DNA of 64,000 bases from Nocardiopsis mwathae (lineage in GTDB: Bacteria > Actinomycetota > Actinomycetes > Streptosporangiales > Streptosporangiaceae): NCBI RefSeq assembly GCF_014201195.1, contig NZ_JACHDS010000001.1, positions 2,542,001 to 2,606,000 of the forward strand, written 5' to 3'. The notes under the pieces are model-generated. The model was not told the DNA's origin. It did no database searches and saw only the letters and a list, made by a program, of their open reading frames with translations. Positions within the stretch are counted from its first letter, which is position 1; every line of letters starts with the position of its first letter. A program made the position numbers and the translations under genes. This document shows, one piece after another, positions 60,681-64,000 of this stretch.

Positions 60681-61094
60681 ATGCGAAACGATCACCGGCG
60701 CGGCGCCGTGGCCATCATCACCAACCCCCGCGGTGACCTCCTGCCCCACCTGCGCGACGACATACCTGCCGTTTGCTGGTCCGGCTACTGGTCGCGACCC
60801 GGAAGGCGGGAGGAGCCCCGGAAGACGTAGATGGAGATGGAGACCGCGCTGCGCGAGGACAAGGAAGAGACCGGTATCACCCCCGGCACCATCCTCGACA
60901 TCGCGGTCCCCTGTCGGAGCCGGGGACGGTGCCGCCGCGTGGTTCGCGCCGCCTGGGACGGTCACGAGGACTAGCTCATCCTCGGCGAGGTCCAGGCCTT
61001 CAGGTTCGTAGCGCTGGACGAGCTTCTGCAGAAGAGGCCACTGCTGATCCGCCACATTGTCGGCGAGCTTATGGAGACCGATGCCGCTCGATGA
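60681..61094 (+). pseudogene. Decayed NUDIX hydrolase gene
   Basis: Pieces of a NUDIX protein occur in successive frames: GAVAIITNPRGDLLPHLRDD from ATG 60681, then after a frameshift and stop ALREDKEETGITPGTILDIA (60849 on), and VQAFRFVALDELLQKRPLLI to the stop at 61094. At least two frame changes and stops are present. The NUDIX box is partly kept (ALREDKEETGI). It is a second NUDIX gene within 4 kb of the intact one at 56876, but not a close copy. Confidence 0.75.
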
Positions 61095-61485
61095 ATGGAT
61101 ATCGCGTTTGCGGCGCGTGGCAACGGACGCCGATTGCCTACTGACAGGTCATAGCAGCACCCCGGCTGCGGACCGGTCGTCCACATCTCGCCCCTCAGCG
61201 TCTGTGACCTGCGTCTGGAGCGCTTCGCGGCGGCCCCGGCCGGCGCCCCGTTGCCCAGATGAGCAACTTGGCTCGTCTATGGCGCGTAATAACTCGCAAC
61301 GACGTGATTAATCCGCGCTGAGCGTGGCTCTTACACCACAATTCGGTCATAACGTGACACGTTACTCATATGCTATTTTTTCCTACGCATCAGACTTACG
61401 CGAGAACTTCAAGACCTTGCGCGTCGTGGGAGATAGCCTCACCAATCCCCTCGCCCGAATTTCATCGGATTGGCGTCTTTACTCA
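61095..61485. other. Gene-free, AT-richer stretch before ISAzo13 element
   Basis: About 390 bases hold no supported gene. The 3' half (61280-61440) is AT-rich for this genome, with TATGCTATTTTTTCC near 61370. It may be foreign or a decayed remnant. Confidence 0.4.
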
Positions 61486-61504
61486 GGGGGTTGCCGATTA
61501 ATAA
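61486..61504 (+). repeat. Left terminal inverted repeat of ISAzo13 element
   Basis: GGGGGTTGCCGATTAATAA; exact reverse complement of 63198-63216. Confidence 0.92.
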
Positions 61505-61545
61505 CTCCTCGCCCTGCGAGAGCGGTGGCCCTCTACGATCCGGCT

Positions 61546-63189
61546 GTGACAGAGCGCATCGAGAAGGTTCTCGCGAGTGTGTTGGCCAAGCTGCTGCCCT
61601 ACTTGGACGAGCGCCAGAAGCGTCTGGTCGCCGGGGCGGCCGCACGCGTAGTCGGCCACGGCGGCATCCGTACCGTGGCCCGCGCGGCGCAGATGGCGGA
61701 AACCACTGTCGCGCGGGGCGCACGCGAACTCCACACCGGGCCGGAACCGGACGGACGCACCCGAAGCCTGGGAGCGGGCCGCAAACCGCTACGCGAGGCC
61801 GACCCCGGCCTGGTGCCCGCGCTGCTGGCCCTGGTCGAACCCGACCAGCGCGGCGACCCCGAATCCCCTCTGCGCTGGACCACGAAGTCGACCTACAAGC
61901 TGGCCGCCGAGCTGACCAGGCAGGGCCACCCGGTGGGCCCCGACACCGTCGCGGCCCTGCTCAAAGCCGAAGGCTTCTCCCTCCAGGGCACCACGCGCAC
62001 CACCGAGGGCGCCCGCCACCCCGACCGCGACGCCCAGTTCCGCTACATCAACGACCAGGCCACCCGACACCTCGCGGACGGACAGCCGGTGGTCAGCGTC
62101 GACACCAAGAAAAAGGAAGTGCTCGGCGACTACGCCGTGGCCGGCCGCGAATGGCACCGCTCCGGCGAGCCGGTCCAGGTCCGCGCCCACGACTTCCCGG
62201 AGAAGAACGCCACCAAGGCGGTGCCCTACGGGGTCTACGACATCGGAGCCGACACCGGCTGGGTGGGGGTGGGCTGCGACGGCGACACCGCCGCGTTCGC
62301 CGTGGCCACCCTGCGTCGCTGGTGGGACGCCGAAGGGCGCCACCGCTACCCCGACGCAACCCGCCTGCTCATCACTGCGGACGCGGGTGGATCCAACGGC
62401 TACCGGGTGCGGGCCTGGAAGAAGCGCCTGGCCGATTTCGCCCACGCCGCAGGCCTGGAGGTGACGGTGTGCCACTTCCCGCCCGGCACCTCCAAGTGGA
62501 ACAAAATCGAGCACCGGCTGTTCTCCGCGATCAGCACCAACTGGCGCGGCAGGCCGCTGACCAGCCACGAAGTCGTCGTCAACACCATCGCCGCGACCAC
62601 CACCCGCACCGGGCTGAGAGTGCGCGCCGAGCTCGACACCGGCAGCTATCCCACCGGCGAGACGGTGCCCGAGGAGGTCATGGAGCGGTTGCCGCTGGAC
62701 CCCCATGGCTGGCACCCGAAATGGAACTACACCCTGCGTCCCGAGCCACCCGCCCCGCTGCCCGAGGCGCCCGGTCCGGATGCGGCCTTCGGCCGCTTCC
62801 CCGCGATGGACCGGGCCCCGTCCTGGCTGGGCCACCCGACCCTGACCGGCCTGGAGCCCGGGGCCTTCGGCGAACTCCACGACCGGTATCTCGCGCATGT
62901 GGACGCGCACCCGACCGCAGTCCTGCCTGGCAAGCGCCACGCGTTCGGAACCGGCAGCCGCAAGCTCTCCTCCACCGACCGTCTCACCATCGCGCTCGTC
63001 GCGCTTCGGTGGCGTCCGCCCCGCGCGGTCCTGGCCGGGCTCCTGGGCGTCTCCGCTGCCACGGTCTCCCACACCGTGCGCGAGGTCACCGCCGACCTGC
63101 AGGCCCTGGGCCACACCGTGCCATCGGGGCCGATTCCCGTCCGCACCACCGAAGACCTCGCCGCTCTCGTCAACCAGCCCGCCCTGTGA
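61546..63189 (+). CDS. ISAzo13-family transposase with C-terminal HTH extension
   Basis: The transposase frame, taken from GTG 61546 (547 residues), opens ERIEKVLASVLAKLLPYLDERQKRLVAGAAARVVG and carries the DDE-type segments QPVVSVDTKKKEVLGDYAV (first Asp), LLITADAGGSNGYRVRAWK (second Asp) and FPPGTSKWNKIEHRLFSAIS (Glu). The last 120 residues (LTIALVALRWRPPRAVLAGLLGVSAATVSHTVREV) look like an IS5-type helix-turn-helix. The frame is also open upstream to 61324, outside the element. Intact ends and motifs suggest activity. Confidence 0.88.
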   Translation: MTERIEKVLASVLAKLLPYLDERQKRLVAGAAARVVGHGGIRTVARAAQMAETTVARGARELHTGPEPDGRTRSLGAGRKPLREADPGLVPALLALVEPDQRGDPESPLRWTTKSTYKLAAELTRQGHPVGPDTVAALLKAEGFSLQGTTRTTEGARHPDRDAQFRYINDQATRHLADGQPVVSVDTKKKEVLGDYAVAGREWHRSGEPVQVRAHDFPEKNATKAVPYGVYDIGADTGWVGVGCDGDTAAFAVATLRRWWDAEGRHRYPDATRLLITADAGGSNGYRVRAWKKRLADFAHAAGLEVTVCHFPPGTSKWNKIEHRLFSAISTNWRGRPLTSHEVVVNTIAATTTRTGLRVRAELDTGSYPTGETVPEEVMERLPLDPHGWHPKWNYTLRPEPPAPLPEAPGPDAAFGRFPAMDRAPSWLGHPTLTGLEPGAFGELHDRYLAHVDAHPTAVLPGKRHAFGTGSRKLSSTDRLTIALVALRWRPPRAVLAGLLGVSAATVSHTVREVTADLQALGHTVPSGPIPVRTTEDLAALVNQPAL

Positions 63190-63197
63190 TCACCAAC

Positions 63198-63216
63198 TTA
63201 TTAATCGGCAACCCCC
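63198..63216 (-). repeat. Right terminal inverted repeat of ISAzo13 element
   Basis: TTATTAATCGGCAACCCCC on the + strand, the exact complement of the left end. Confidence 0.92.
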
Positions 63217-63225
63217 AGGGGTCGT

Positions 63226-64000
63226 TCAAGTTCCTGAAGGGTCGGGTTCGTAACCGATCCCGAATAAAGGCAGTGCTCGTTCGGGTAGGTCCCGGATCGC
63301 GCGGACGGTCTTGGCGATGTTGTCCGCTCCCATCACCTTCAGGACACCGATCGCCAGGTTGCGCAGCGCCGCCATCGCGCGGGGAGCACTGCCGGTGTGA
63401 ACCGTGGAGGCGTCCTCACCGAACACGGTGTCGCGGATGTGGTGGCTGGAGTTCTCGATCGCCCAGTGCCCCCGCAGATAGCGGGCCAGCTCAGCGGAGG
63501 TGGCCTGGTGGGCGTCCAGGCTGGTGACGGCGTAGGCGGTCTCCCTGGTCTGGGGCTTTCCCGCCGGCTTCCTGCGTCGGTGCAGCCGGATGGCGAGCCT
63601 GGCGCAGGGGAAGGCGATTCCTCCGAGGATCTCGGGGACGCCCATCGTCTTGACCGAGCGGGACTCGCGGCGGCCGTGCCCGGTTTCGGAGCGGGTGCGG
63701 GCGATGGGCGCGTCGTTCCACGGCAGGCCCTTGACCTGGGCGTACAGGGTGGGCTGGTTGGCCTTGACCACGGCCACGTAGTGCGCGCCTTTGTCCTCCA
63801 CCAGCCATTTCAGGTGGTCCTTGACGGTGTGCAGGGCATCGGAGGTGACCACGGCGCCGGCCAGGTCCAGGTCCTGCAGCAGGGGGCGGAAGTGGCGGGT
63901 CTCGCCTGTTTTGGAACCGACCTCGGTCTGGGCGAGGGTGGCGGGGCGGTGGTGGGTGAGGGCGGAGAGCAGGTGGCGCCGCGGCTGGTCGAGGCGGGCC
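63226..64000 (-). CDS. ISAs1-family transposase, C-terminal part (cut by window edge)
   Basis: The reverse frame is open from the stop at 63226 to the window end (258 codons). It reads TLAQTEVGSKTGETRHFRPL, GAVVTSDALHTVKDH, YVAVVKANQPTLYAQVK, YLRGHWAIENSSHHIRDTVFGEDAS and AMAALRNLAIGVLKVMGADNIAKTVR, the conserved ISAs1 blocks, including the terminal Glu motif. The 5' part lies outside. It begins only nine bases from the ISAzo13 right end, so two elements abut; CAGGGGTCGTTCAAG at 63216-63230 may be the ISAs1 terminus. Confidence 0.88.
   Translation of the reverse strand, partial: ARLDQPRRHLLSALTHHRPATLAQTEVGSKTGETRHFRPLLQDLDLAGAVVTSDALHTVKDHLKWLVEDKGAHYVAVVKANQPTLYAQVKGLPWNDAPIARTRSETGHGRRESRSVKTMGVPEILGGIAFPCARLAIRLHRRRKPAGKPQTRETAYAVTSLDAHQATSAELARYLRGHWAIENSSHHIRDTVFGEDASTVHTGSAPRAMAALRNLAIGVLKVMGADNIAKTVRAIRDLPERALPLFGIGYEPDPSGT

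Larger units (their letters stand above)
61486..63216 (+). mobile_element. ISAzo13-family insertion sequence, complete
   Basis: The 1731-base element is bounded by perfect 19-bp inverted repeats GGGGGTTGCCGATTAATAA (61486-61504) and its complement (63198-63216), with one transposase gene between. No convincing direct target repeat is seen in the flanks. Confidence 0.9.

Overview
ORGANISM. The window is GC-rich DNA with strong C/G third-position codon bias, frequent GTG/TTG starts and purine-rich Shine-Dalgarno sites. It carries families typical of filamentous actinobacteria: DUF574/SAV2177 methyltransferase, XRE-DUF5753 plus DUF397 pair, RamB-type regulator beside isocitrate lyase, FolP2, fused TrpEG, SAV_915 protein and a 6C-like small RNA. 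A Streptomyces/Nocardiopsis-type actinomycete is the best inference; the genus cannot be fixed from sequence alone. LAYOUT. 1-16.2 kb is ordinary chromosome: the start of a carbon-starvation transporter (cut by the window edge), an FMN-fold protein behind a possible iron box, GNAT, ThyX, a uronate-dehydrogenase-like enzyme, and trpEG behind a complete transcription attenuator (14-codon leader with two Trp codons, then a terminator hairpin). Then come a HelD-type RNA polymerase helicase, a STAND/TPR ATPase, a SRPBCC protein, TetR, an acyltransferase-3 membrane protein, a hot-dog protein, a DUF574 methyltransferase and a membrane protein. 16.2-17.65 kb is an IS605-family element with tnpB only. 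17.7-47.1 kb is again largely core: GlxA-type regulator, acyl-CoA dehydrogenase with an upstream palindrome, HTH regulator, secreted subtilase, ramB divergent from aceA, CPBP protease, MFS/FadR pair, RraA-like, FolP2, double Lrp, LCP cell-wall ligase, lipoprotein-OmpA pair, flavin reductase, membrane and anchored proteins, tldD-tldE, dodecin, a 6C-like sRNA with its own promoter and terminator, a MobA-like transferase, SAV_915, a secreted tripeptidyl aminopeptidase and a LuxR-type HTH pair. ACCESSORY REGION. From about 47.2 kb to the end the content changes. A 3' fragment of rtcB faces a full rtcB in inverted orientation. Between them lies a plasmid-spread (Spd)-like gene, as on actinomycete integrative or conjugative elements. 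Beyond are a PCMT-like methyltransferase, a 40-residue zinc-knuckle peptide, the XRE/DUF397 pair, a RsbW-like ATPase and an UTRA protein without a DNA-binding domain. Next is a 546-residue fusion of a sulfotransferase and a formylglycine-generating-enzyme-like domain, then a NUDIX hydrolase divergent from a sugar nucleotidyltransferase. The nucleotidyltransferase gene is split by a complete IS605-type element (tnpA and tnpB). Removing bases 57937-59767 exactly restores its reading frame, so the element borders can be set to the base. A truncated transporter-like ORF, a decayed second NUDIX gene, a complete ISAzo13-type element with perfect 19-bp ends and a partial ISAs1 transposase close the window. 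HOW IT FITS. RamB/aceA point to acetate and glyoxylate control, and TrpL/TrpEG to tryptophan attenuation. The most promising undescribed system is the sulfotransferase-FGE-like fusion with its NUDIX and nucleotidyltransferase neighbours, possibly a nucleotide-sugar or sulfated-metabolite pathway, now apparently inactivated by the insertion sequence.
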